A DNA stretch of 10,847 nt, taken from NCBI GenBank assembly GCA_012974475.1, contig JAAXQD010000093.1, positions 1 to 10,847 on the forward strand, given 5' to 3'. The DNA comes from Desulfobacterales bacterium (GTDB lineage Bacteria > Desulfobacterota > Desulfobacteria > Desulfobacterales > UBA11574). The translations under genes were made by a program, and so were the position numbers. Below the pieces are notes generated by a model. The model saw only the letters and a program-made list of their open reading frames with translations, did no database searches and had not been told where the DNA came from. Positions 5,659-10,847 of the stretch are shown piece by piece. The stretch's first letter is position 1; each line of letters opens with the position of its first letter.

Positions 5659-6036
5659 TTCTTTTCCGTTGCCCAAAGCATCAAGAAGGACAAGCGAGAG
5701 CATGGTGAGCTGTTCCACTATGCGTCCATCAATACCGACGTGCTGGGTTGGCTGATCGAACGCGCCTCCGGGCAGCGGTACATTGACTTCATGCGCGACA
5801 CAATCTGGGCGAAGCTCGGTGCCGAGCACGATGCTCAGATCAGTGTCGATTACCGGGGCGCTGCGGTCGCCAATGGCGGTTACTGCATTACCCTGCGGGA
5901 TTTGGCACGCTTCTCCCAAATGGTGCTCGATGACGGTTTCTACAACGGTCAACAGATCATTCAATCAGGCTGGATAGATAACATCCGCTTCAATGGTAAA
6001 AATTCCGCGTGGAAGCCGAACTTTTCGGCGATTTAA
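5659..6036 (+). pseudogene. Serine hydrolase (beta-lactamase-related, NylB/EstB-like) internal fragment
   Basis: Directly after the SOD stop, the same frame reads into a clear piece of a class C beta-lactamase-like hydrolase: ELFHYASINTDVLGWLIERA, then YIDFMRDTIWAKLGAEHDA, SVDYRGAAVANGGYC, LRDLARFSQMVLDDGFYNG and SGWIDNIR, ending at TAA 6034-6036. NylB-type hydrolases have the same order of segments. The front part with the SxxK nucleophile is missing, as are the final strands; the last dozen residues may not be original. About 125 codons remain of a family usually near 380 residues or more. No start codon with a binding site exists; an internal ATG at 5740 would leave an inactive protein. 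The left break lies within a few bases of the SOD stop. Confidence 0.8.
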
Positions 6037-6120
6037 CGTTCAGGTACTAAATCGTGCATTTGTATCTTTTTGATAAACTTTCCATTAATTTAAAAATCAT
6101 TAAGGACAGGAAGAAACCAG

Positions 6121-6501
6121 ATGGTTGAACATTCTGAAGAAAAAGGACGACAGTATAAACCCAAACTCGGCAACACGCTGGTTTCCAAGGGGTATGTCAC
6201 AGAAGAAGAACTATATAAGGCGTTATCAGAACAAAGGGTCAGACTTGGTGAGGTTTTAGTTCGATCTGATCGTATAACAGCTGAACAATTGCACATTGCC
6301 CTAAGTCATCAAAAGAAGGAATCGATTAAGATTGGCGAGATATGTAAAAAAATGGGATATATAACGTCTGAAGACCTCAATTGGGCTTTGAATAGAATGA
6401 AGAGAAGACTCGGAGAGATCCTAATCGAAATTGGCGTCCTCAAAAATAATGAATTGCAACACGCATTAGCTTTACAAAAAGAATCTCCACAGGACCCGTA
6501 G
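6121..6501 (+). CDS. Small protein of four MshEN-type (GspE N-terminal-like) repeats, possible c-di-GMP binder
   Basis: A 126-residue protein built almost wholly of four tandem 24-residue units at about 15-38, 41-64, 70-93 and 96-119. Each has the pattern of a basic residue, L/I-G, two aliphatics, G or a substitute, then a helix with spaced leucines ending in Gln or Met. The last (RLGEILIEIGVL through LQHALALQ) fits every fixed position of the c-di-GMP-binding MshEN motif described for MshE-type ATPases. The second has RLG but Asp for the glycine; the first and third begin with Lys. In large proteins such domains sit before a secretion or type IV pilus ATPase; here no ATPase follows. It may be a stand-alone c-di-GMP sensor or adaptor. 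Start ATG 6121 has AGGAAG 7 bases upstream. Confidence 0.75.
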   Translation: MVEHSEEKGRQYKPKLGNTLVSKGYVTEEELYKALSEQRVRLGEVLVRSDRITAEQLHIALSHQKKESIKIGEICKKMGYITSEDLNWALNRMKRRLGEILIEIGVLKNNELQHALALQKESPQDP

Positions 6502-6521
6502 TGGAAATTTAGGGGGAGATA

Positions 6522-6790
6522 AAAGACATGGGGTCGCATCCCGGTTAAATACAAGCAACAACGTTTAACCCCAGTACGATAGTAAACTACCTACCCCGGT
6601 GAAATCCCCAGTGGGGTCTGCGTAGCAGAATTTCACAGGGCACAGCGGGGCAGGCGGGATAAATCTTAATTGTTAATTATTGGCACTTTTTTACCTATCC
6701 GTGCGCCTTTCAGGGACGCCCATCAAATTATAACTCAAGTTTCGCAGCCTATAATCGGTGTAGTGAATAAAAGGGATATCTATGATTTTA
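6522..6790. repeat. Dispersed repeat R, copy 2, with nested-hairpin insert
   Basis: This region matches copy 1 (1818-2030) base for base over long blocks, from AAAGACATGGGGTCGCATC to AAAGGGATATCTATG. The difference is an insert of about 53 bases (roughly 6593-6646) placed after ACTACCT and before GGGGCAGG. The copy begins about 20 bases after the stop of the MshEN-repeat gene and ends in non-coding DNA. No open reading frame of note lies within it. Confidence 0.9.
6594..6650. repeat. Nested multi-hairpin (cloverleaf-like) insert within repeat R copy 2
   Basis: Outer arms CCCC (6594-6597) and GGGG (6647-6650) enclose a second stem, GTGAAAT (6599-6605) with ATTTCAC (6630-6636). Inside are two complete small hairpins side by side: CCCC-AGT-GGGG (6606-6616) and CTGC-GTA-GCAG (6618-6628). 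Folded, this is a three-way junction. It looks like a REP-type palindromic unit of the sort mobilised by RAYT (IS200-like) transposases, but no such transposase gene is in the window. Confidence 0.65.
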
Positions 6791-6824
6791 TGTCTTTCTT
6801 TATAGATTGTTTATGATACCTACT

Positions 6825-6852
6825 ATCTATTCTACAGGAAGATAGAATAGAT
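6825..6852. repeat. Perfect 10-bp inverted repeat
   Basis: ATCTATTCTA (6825-6834) and TAGAATAGAT (6843-6852) are exact inverted arms around an 8-base loop. With one bulged T the stem extends to CTA/TAG. It lies 120 bases upstream of the PagL-like gene. It could be an operator, a transcript hairpin or the trace of an insertion; AT-rich and without a T-tail, it is a poor terminator. Confidence 0.6.
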
Positions 6853-6904
6853 TAGCCTGGAGCTTGGTATTATGTGATTGTCATGGGTAAGCCTATCATC
6901 TACC

Positions 6905-6918
6905 TCGCTTGGAAGCGA
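6905..6918. promoter_or_regulatory. Short dyad upstream of the PagL-like gene, possible operator
   Basis: TCGCTT-GG-AAGCGA is a perfect dyad 54 bases before the start codon, right before a TATAAT at 6923-6928 that could be a -10 box. There is no matching -35, so an activator site is one possible reading. TTGACG (6935) with GATTAT 17 bases on is a second candidate promoter but would give almost no leader. Confidence 0.3.
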
Positions 6919-6971
6919 TTTATATAATCTCACTTTGACGATATGAAGTGTAATTTGGATTATTGATAACC

Positions 6972-7583
6972 ATGTTAAAATTATGTGGACAAAGAGGATG
7001 GTATCCCGGCTTGATCATGGCAATTGCATTTTTTCAGTTTATACCTCTGGGCGTATTAGTTCCCGCCAGATGCTCGGCTGAACACCTTTATGCCCTGAAT
7101 TTATACGCGGGCCGTTTAACTTCAAATCATTGGGAGGAATTTTTTAGCAGCGAATTAGATTTCAGAGATTCTTATCTGGTAACGGCAGCGTTAGCACGTC
7201 GTATTGGCGCATATGAGGACAAGGCGAGTTTTGAAATCGAAGGCCAAATCGTTAAGCATTTTAATATCCAGACACACTGGGAACTGAACGCCCTGATTGT
7301 AGCTCGCTGGGAGGCGTTCTGGTGGGATGATGTCCTCGACACCAGCGTGGCCTTTGGTTTGGGGCCTTCCTATGCCGCGGATGAGCCGGAAATTGAAACA
7401 GAAATTTATGGGGATACGTCACAGTTCATGATTTATTGGATGTTGGAGCTGGCCCTTGGCCTGCCTGACTATCCCCGTGTTGCATTAATTACGCGCATTC
7501 ATCACCGCTCCGATGCTTTTGGTTTAATTGCCGATGAAGGCGGTTCCAACGCTCTCGCATTTGGCCTAAAATGGCGATTTTAG
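6972..7583 (+). CDS. PagL-like acyloxyacyl hydrolase (outer-membrane lipid A 3-O-deacylase)
   Basis: A 203-residue outer-membrane beta-barrel protein. An N-terminal signal (hydrophobic GLIMAIAFFQFIPLGVLV, cleavage probably near ARCSA) is followed by alternating amphipathic strands and a final strand ending in Phe (FGLKWRF), the usual barrel assembly signal. Near the end, RIHHRSDAFGLI holds His178-x-Ser180, which matches the His and Ser of the PagL catalytic triad; Glu189 is a candidate third member, though closer to the Ser than in Pseudomonas PagL. PagL removes the 3-position acyl chain of lipid A. Neighbour context supports this: the next gene is an LpxR-type deacylase. No good ribosome binding site precedes ATG 6972; ATG 7017 is another in-frame start but would shorten the signal. 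The function is inferred from the motif and fold only. Confidence 0.65.
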   Translation: MLKLCGQRGWYPGLIMAIAFFQFIPLGVLVPARCSAEHLYALNLYAGRLTSNHWEEFFSSELDFRDSYLVTAALARRIGAYEDKASFEIEGQIVKHFNIQTHWELNALIVARWEAFWWDDVLDTSVAFGLGPSYAADEPEIETEIYGDTSQFMIYWMLELALGLPDYPRVALITRIHHRSDAFGLIADEGGSNALAFGLKWRF

Positions 7584-7605
7584 ACCACTAAAATATGGTT
7601 GCGAT

Positions 7606-7780
7606 TTCAATATGAACTCATCAGCTTAAAACCTGCTCTATCTATATAAATTGCACATATCATGTCCATAAAATTCGAATGATATAATTTTTTGAATGGG
7701 GGATTATTTTTTTACTGCTTCTCCTTTTTGACTTTTGTGGATCTTTGATATATGAATAAAACAAGGTTTGGTTTCAGGTT
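7606..7780. repeat. Dispersed repeat B (partner of repeat A at 1350-1535)
   Basis: Aligns with 1350-1535 along its whole length at modest identity (for example CTCATCAGCTTAAAACCTG against ATCATCAACTCAAAACCTG, then CACATATCATGTCCATAAAA against ATGTATCATGTCTATAAAA). It begins 23 bases after the PagL-like stop and fills most of the spacer before the LpxR gene. The terminator-like hairpin of copy A is degenerate here. Confidence 0.55.
7728..7756 (+). promoter_or_regulatory. Candidate sigma70 promoter for the LpxR-type gene, inside repeat B
   Basis: TTGACT (7728-7733) and TATGAA (7751-7756) are separated by 17 bases. The equivalent place in repeat A has TTGATT, 17 bases, then TATATG, so the spacing is kept between the copies. 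It lies about 110 bases before the start codon. The match is fair, not strong. Confidence 0.3.
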
Positions 7781-7864
7781 TTTGTTCATGGCAAGATATG
7801 ACAGCTTCTGATAAGTGTCTAAACACGGTTATTAACTCTTATATATCGAGTAGGCAGACGCTAG

Positions 7865-8956
7865 ATGCAAATACCGTTGCTCAGCCGACTAATAAATTGT
7901 ATTCTATATTTGGACCTCAAAATCACCTTTCTAACAATATTGACACTATTCTTTTTACTTCCATCACCCGGGTTTGCCGAGAAAGAAAAAAAAGAAAATG
8001 TCTTCAATACTTTTACATTGTACTGGGAAAATGACACATTTGGAGGTACTGACAGCAATTACACCAACGGTATCCAGCTAAGCTGGAGCACCCCTTACCT
8101 GACAAACAACCCAAAAGATGAGCACCTGCCCGGTTGGAGTTATCCGGTCATCAACCGGCTGCCTTTTGTAAAAAACCCGACCGCCCAACGTGCCATATCA
8201 TTATCCCTCGGACAGCTGATGTTTACCCCTGAAGATACACGAACCAAAGAACTTATCGAAGATGATCGTCCGTATGCGGGCTACCTTTATTTTGGAGTCG
8301 GATTTAATAGCATACTCAGTAACCGAAAAGATACCTGGCAATTCAATGTCGGTGTTGTTGGTCCCGCTTCCCTTGCTCAGGAAACCCAAGATTTTGTACA
8401 TGACTTGATTGATTCTCCACGCGCTCAGGGTTGGGATAATCAACTTCAAAACGAACCGGCAATAGAAGCTGTTTATGAAACCAAGTGGCGGATGCTGTAC
8501 TCACAGAACCACAATGGTTTTGGCTATGATTTGATACCCCATATAGGCGGACGCCTCGGCAATGTAAACATTAACGCTAACTGTGGTGCCGAATTTCGTT
8601 TGGGGTGGTTCATCCCTGGCGACTTTGGCAGTTGTCCTATTCGGCCGGGATGTGACATAAACCCGGCTTCCTATCATGATAAGACCGGAGATTTCAGAAG
8701 AATTCGTACCAGCGTCCATCTGTTTACCATATTGGATAGCCGCTTGGTATTACGAGACATTTTTCTCGATGGCAATACATTCAAAGAAAGCCATAGTGTG
8801 GACAAGAAATATTTTGTTGCAGACCTAACGGTAGGCATAGCAGTAAACTATCGCAGGTGTAAATTCAGCTTTGCTTATACGTTTCGGACCAAAGAATTCG
8901 AAGAACAGCGTGATCCGTATGCCTTTGGGTCTTTCACGATCGCTTTCACTTATTAA
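7865..8956 (+). CDS. lpxR: Lipid A 3'-O-deacylase, LpxR family
   Basis: A 363-residue outer-membrane barrel enzyme of the LpxR family, which removes the 3'-acyloxyacyl chain of lipid A. The signal peptide runs from a hydrophobic stretch (ITFLTILTLFFLLPS) to a likely cut after GFA near residue 38. Family motifs follow in order: YWENDTFGGTDSNYTNGIQL at about 53-72, carrying the Asn56-Asp57 pair; the DRPYAGYLY block at 134-142; and FVHDLIDSPRAQGWDNQL with His179 and Glu197 just after. These correspond to the Asn, Asp, His and Glu important in Salmonella LpxR. The protein ends in a strand closing FTIAFTY, as barrels do, and the length fits the family. Start ATG 7865 has only a weak ribosome binding site; a TTG nearer the hydrophobic core is possible. 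Confidence 0.9.
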   Translation: MQIPLLSRLINCILYLDLKITFLTILTLFFLLPSPGFAEKEKKENVFNTFTLYWENDTFGGTDSNYTNGIQLSWSTPYLTNNPKDEHLPGWSYPVINRLPFVKNPTAQRAISLSLGQLMFTPEDTRTKELIEDDRPYAGYLYFGVGFNSILSNRKDTWQFNVGVVGPASLAQETQDFVHDLIDSPRAQGWDNQLQNEPAIEAVYETKWRMLYSQNHNGFGYDLIPHIGGRLGNVNINANCGAEFRLGWFIPGDFGSCPIRPGCDINPASYHDKTGDFRRIRTSVHLFTILDSRLVLRDIFLDGNTFKESHSVDKKYFVADLTVGIAVNYRRCKFSFAYTFRTKEFEEQRDPYAFGSFTIAFTY

Positions 8957-8985
8957 CAGTTGTTTCGAGGCCTCGGATTGCAGCC

Positions 8986-9025
8986 ATAAAGACATGGGGT
9001 CGCATCTTAATTAATAATTATTGAC
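8986..9025. repeat. Repeat R fragment, copy 3 (internally deleted)
   Basis: AAAGACATGGGGTCGCATC, the left end of repeat R, is joined directly to TTAATTAATAATTATTGAC, its middle segment (compare 1910-1930 and 6665-6684). About 70-120 bases are absent between them. It starts 30 bases after the LpxR stop and is preceded by a perfect palindrome CGAGGCCTCG (8966-8975). Confidence 0.75.
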
Positions 9026-9033
9026 GAGATGCA

Positions 9034-9171
9034 ATGATGCTTGAAAAATATCTTCACAAATTATCGAACTTAAGAACAGATAGGGGGCATAGTAGATATC
9101 CTGGCTTACATCATGCAAATAAGGACCCCCAAAAGTTCAAGATTTACAAACCCTATCTTCAACGATATTAA
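9034..9171 (+). pseudogene. N-terminal stub of an HNH-endonuclease-like protein
   Basis: A 45-codon frame begins MMLEKYLHKLSNLRTDRGHS and continues RYPGLHHA before it turns into unrelated residues and stops at TAA 9169-9171. The opening segment, a helix with KYL...LSNLRTDR and then RYPGL, is typical of the N-terminus of HNH-type (restriction-like) endonucleases, which normally go on with HRAPHKPLLLLSV. That continuation and the HNH domain are missing. The stub sits directly against repeat R copy 3. I judge it a remnant of a lost defence-type gene; the family call is from memory of the N-terminal pattern only. Confidence 0.4.
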
Positions 9172-9285
9172 TCTCATGTTGCCTAGGAGGATATGATATC
9201 GGCAATGCGAGATGGTTTGTGATAATTATCTGAATCAACTCATTTGCAACTCCTTTCTTGATAAGGACAAAAGGATTCTGAGCTT

Positions 9286-10539
9286 ATGGGGCTTCTCAAA
9301 AAAATTTTCAGTCAAGATCCTGAAAAGACCGAGCAGAAGGGTGATGCCTTTTTAAAGGCCTCCGATTGGGGCAGGGCAAAGCTTGAATTCGAAAAGGCCC
9401 TGGACGCATTGGAAAAAACATCGTCTGATGATGTTTCAGAAACAAGGCTTCGGGATAAACTGGTTCAGGCCAAAGGGGCCCTGGCACATGAACACAGGCA
9501 GGCCGGTGAAGATTTGATGGAGGCCGAATATTACGATGAGGCGAGGGGATTTCTTCAATTGGCACTCGACCTGACCCGGGACCCTGCATTGATATCCGCT
9601 GTTGAAAAGCTTATGCATGAGATTGGACGCCTTTCAGCCGGAGAGATTCAAATGGAAGTGCCCCGATCTGACCTGACTCCCCTCGCCGATGACGAGACAT
9701 ACACCGGTGATCAGGACGATGAGACTTTTATGGCACTCTGCAGTGCACTGCCCGAAGAGGTGCAGGAGGCCTACCTTTCCTATGGAGGGTCCTTTAAAAC
9801 CGGTTATCTCGCGCTGAACCGGGGAGACTTTGATCTTGCAGTCGATGACCTGTCTCATGCCTTGAAGGAGAACCCTGCCCCGGATTCAATTATCCCCCTT
9901 GAGCTAGCCACGGCCTACCTGAACCTGGAGAAATTGAATGAAGCCCGCAGTCTGCTGGAAACCTTTCTCCAACATCATCCGGATGCCCTGCCGGGTTATC
10001 AGGTGCTTTGCGAGGTTTACTGGGGAATGGGGGCTTTTGATCAGGCTGAAACCCTTCTTGCCGATTGCTCGGATGACCTTAAAAATTCTTTGGCCTATGT
10101 CCTCCTCCGTGGCGAAACCCTGTCTCAGGCCGGGAGACATTCGGAAGCCGCCTCTCTCTATCAGGATTTCATGGAGGCATACGGATGGAACGAACCACTA
10201 GTGATTGCGCTTGCCGGCACATTGGAGACATTGGGAGACCTTGAAAGCGCCCGGGATCTGTATGCCGAAATCATGGATCAGTGCCGCAGCTGTCATACCC
10301 GCATCGATCCTCTGATCAAACGAAAATTCGCAGATATCAGCTTTGATTTAGGCCAGCATTCTTCAGCGATTATGGAAATGTATCTTTCCCTGGCTCAGGA
10401 TGATCCGGAAAATGCTCCGCTATATTTTCAAAAGATCAGCCGAATATATGCCTCGATGGGAAATGAGGAGGAAGCACGCCGTTTCCGGGTATTCGCCCAA
10501 CAGGCAGAAAAGAAAATGAGGTCGCATCTTAATTATTAA
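9286..10539 (+). CDS. Tetratricopeptide-repeat (TPR) protein
   Basis: A 417-residue, mostly helical, soluble protein with no signal peptide. It starts MGLLKKIFSQDPEKTEQKGDAF. TPR-like helix pairs recur through the length: about 13-42 (GDAFLKASDWGRAKLEFEKAL), 75-100 (AGEDLMEAEYYDEARGFLQL), 170-200 (GYLALNRGDFDLAVDDLSHA), 206-238 (LATAYLNLEKLNEARSLLET), 240-300, and 306-400. A charged Asp/Glu-rich linker divides the N-terminal pair from the rest. TPR proteins serve as binding scaffolds; the partner is not indicated. ATG 9286 is preceded by AAAGGAT about 10 bases upstream. The last residues (M-RSHLNY) are encoded by a piece of repeat R, so the natural C-terminus has probably been replaced. A CxxCH at 333-337 is likely chance. 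Confidence 0.85.
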   Translation: MGLLKKIFSQDPEKTEQKGDAFLKASDWGRAKLEFEKALDALEKTSSDDVSETRLRDKLVQAKGALAHEHRQAGEDLMEAEYYDEARGFLQLALDLTRDPALISAVEKLMHEIGRLSAGEIQMEVPRSDLTPLADDETYTGDQDDETFMALCSALPEEVQEAYLSYGGSFKTGYLALNRGDFDLAVDDLSHALKENPAPDSIIPLELATAYLNLEKLNEARSLLETFLQHHPDALPGYQVLCEVYWGMGAFDQAETLLADCSDDLKNSLAYVLLRGETLSQAGRHSEAASLYQDFMEAYGWNEPLVIALAGTLETLGDLESARDLYAEIMDQCRSCHTRIDPLIKRKFADISFDLGQHSSAIMEMYLSLAQDDPENAPLYFQKISRIYASMGNEEEARRFRVFAQQAEKKMRSHLNY

Positions 10540-10540
10540 G
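10513..10540. repeat. Repeat R fragment, copy 4, overlapping the end of the TPR gene
   Basis: ATGAGGTCGCATCTTAATTA (from 10516) continues TTAAG and matches the junction sequence of copy 3 (ATGGGGTCGCATCTTAATTA). It provides the last codons and the TAA stop of the TPR gene. Confidence 0.7.
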
Positions 10541-10541
10541 G

Positions 10542-10567
10542 TTCTTCTCCAATTTAGGTGGAGAAGA
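10542..10567. terminator. Stem-loop just after the TPR gene
   Basis: TCTTCTCC (10543-10550) pairs perfectly with GGAGAAGA (10560-10567) over a 9-base loop, starting 3 bases past the stop codon. No T-run follows (GGGCCCAAGG), so it would stabilise the transcript end or act only as a weak terminator. Confidence 0.4.
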
Positions 10568-10603
10568 GGGCCCAAGGATTCAAGGGGTCAAGGATTTGAT
10601 GAA

Positions 10604-10690
10604 TCAAGGTGGCAAGGGGCTGTTTTCTAAAGACTTTATCAGCGCCTTTAACATTCTTTCGATTTCTGCGATGTCTTTATTTGTACGGTT
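10604..10690 (-). pseudogene. C-terminal remnant of a four-helix-bundle (S23/IVS-type) protein
   Basis: On the minus strand, 28 codons from 10690 down to the stop at 10606-10604 read NKDIAEIERMLKALIKSLEN and then SPLPP. The EIERMLKALIKSL helix matches the closing helix of small four-helix-bundle proteins (TIGR02436 type, often carried in rRNA intervening sequences), which end in motifs like EVKRMLTALIKKL. A stop lies immediately upstream in frame (plus 10691-10693), so the first three helices are gone. Support rests on one helix, so the call is tentative. Confidence 0.35.
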
Positions 10691-10709
10691 TTAAGTAAAA
10701 CAGCCCCTT
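10614..10709. repeat. Perfect 13-bp inverted repeat
   Basis: AAGGGGCTGTTTT (10614-10626) and AAAACAGCCCCTT (10697-10709) are exact inverted copies 70 bases apart. The space between them is nearly the whole of the four-helix-bundle remnant. The arms could be ends of a small inserted unit or a long transcript stem. Confidence 0.7.
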
Positions 10710-10847
10710 CCAGGGGTCATCCAAAGCCGGGCCCTCTGGACCCGGATATTTACTTCGATTGAGAAATATTGGTCGAATCCCACGCTGTTTTTTGATTTGA
10801 GCCACTGAGCACTATTAAGGAGTATGCATTCCTTCACCATTTAAGAC
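10710..10847. other. Gene-free right edge with one GC-rich hairpin
   Basis: The region holds a hairpin CCGGG (10727-10731) with CCCGG (10741-10745), extended inward by CC/GG around a TCT loop with one mismatch, followed by ATATTT. It might terminate transcription on the plus strand. I see no gene, RNA or promoter in the rest. Left of the 13-bp repeat, 10570-10618 carries five loosely spaced CAAGG words without clear function. Confidence 0.3.

Noticed and set aside
6935..6963. TTGACG, 17 bases, GATTAT as the promoter of the PagL-like gene
   Set aside because: Transcription would begin at or just before the start codon (6972), which leaves no leader. It is kept only as a minor alternative.
7768..8034. 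88-codon plus-strand frame overlapping the start of the LpxR gene
   Set aside because: It lies out of frame over the LpxR signal peptide and first motif and has neither a ribosome binding site nor a recognisable composition.
10282..10296. CxxCH (CRSCH) haem c-binding motif in the TPR protein
   Set aside because: The protein has no signal peptide or membrane segment, and the motif lies inside a TPR helix region. c-type haem is attached outside the cytoplasmic membrane, so chance is more likely.
10570..10618. CAAGG-rich stretch as a possible CRISPR or tandem repeat
   Set aside because: The words are unevenly spaced (mostly 8-16 bases), with no conserved repeat of CRISPR length and no spacers.

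Overview
The window looks like a chromosomal segment of a Gram-negative, probably anaerobic bacterium. My best guess is a sulfate-reducer-like Desulfobacterota (Desulfobacterales), at moderate confidence. The reasons are two outer-membrane lipid A deacylases, a cysteine-rich double [4Fe-4S] protein of a type common in that group, a lipoprotein superoxide dismutase, a likely selenoprotein, and heavy gene wear by IS110-type elements and short dispersed repeats. This rests on recognising protein families, not on any search.

Layout. 1-275: 3' end of an SH3-domain/coiled-coil membrane protein. 397-1284: a consensus sigma70 promoter and a ferredoxin-like [4Fe-4S] protein, followed by repeat A with a terminator-like hairpin. 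1600-2400: a decayed mobile-element zone with an unassigned minus-strand ORF, repeat R copy 1 and an IS110 transposase truncated by that repeat. 2451-3503: an extended SDR epimerase/reductase. 3775-4008: a stand-alone Lrp/AsnC RAM-domain protein. 4148-4744: a DsbA/FrnE-family thioredoxin-fold oxidoreductase whose first active-site cysteine codon is an in-frame TGA, followed by a SECIS-like hairpin. 4945-5658: a lipoprotein Fe-type SOD. 5659-6036: a serine hydrolase fragment. 6121-6501: a small protein of four MshEN-type (c-di-GMP-binding-like) repeats. 6522-6790: repeat R copy 2, carrying a nested multi-hairpin insert. 6972-8956: a PagL-like and an LpxR-type lipid A deacylase, separated by repeat B. 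8986-9171: a short repeat R copy and the N-terminal stub of an HNH-nuclease-like gene. 9286-10539: a TPR protein whose last residues are encoded by a repeat R fragment. 10540-10847: hairpins, a 13-bp inverted repeat and the C-terminal remnant of a four-helix-bundle protein on the minus strand.

Functional themes. The DsbA-like selenoprotein candidate and the SOD lie in the same direction with a 200-base gap and both deal with redox or oxidative stress. The two lipid A deacylases would remove acyl chains from opposite sides of lipid A and together suggest envelope remodelling. Most genes stand alone with long spacers and show no operon structure. The spacers carry repeat families that have replaced gene ends in at least two places (the IS110 transposase and the TPR protein).

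The best candidate for something new is the UxxC DsbA/FrnE-family selenoprotein at 4148-4744. Second are the dispersed repeat families R and A/B and the nested-hairpin insert in R copy 2.
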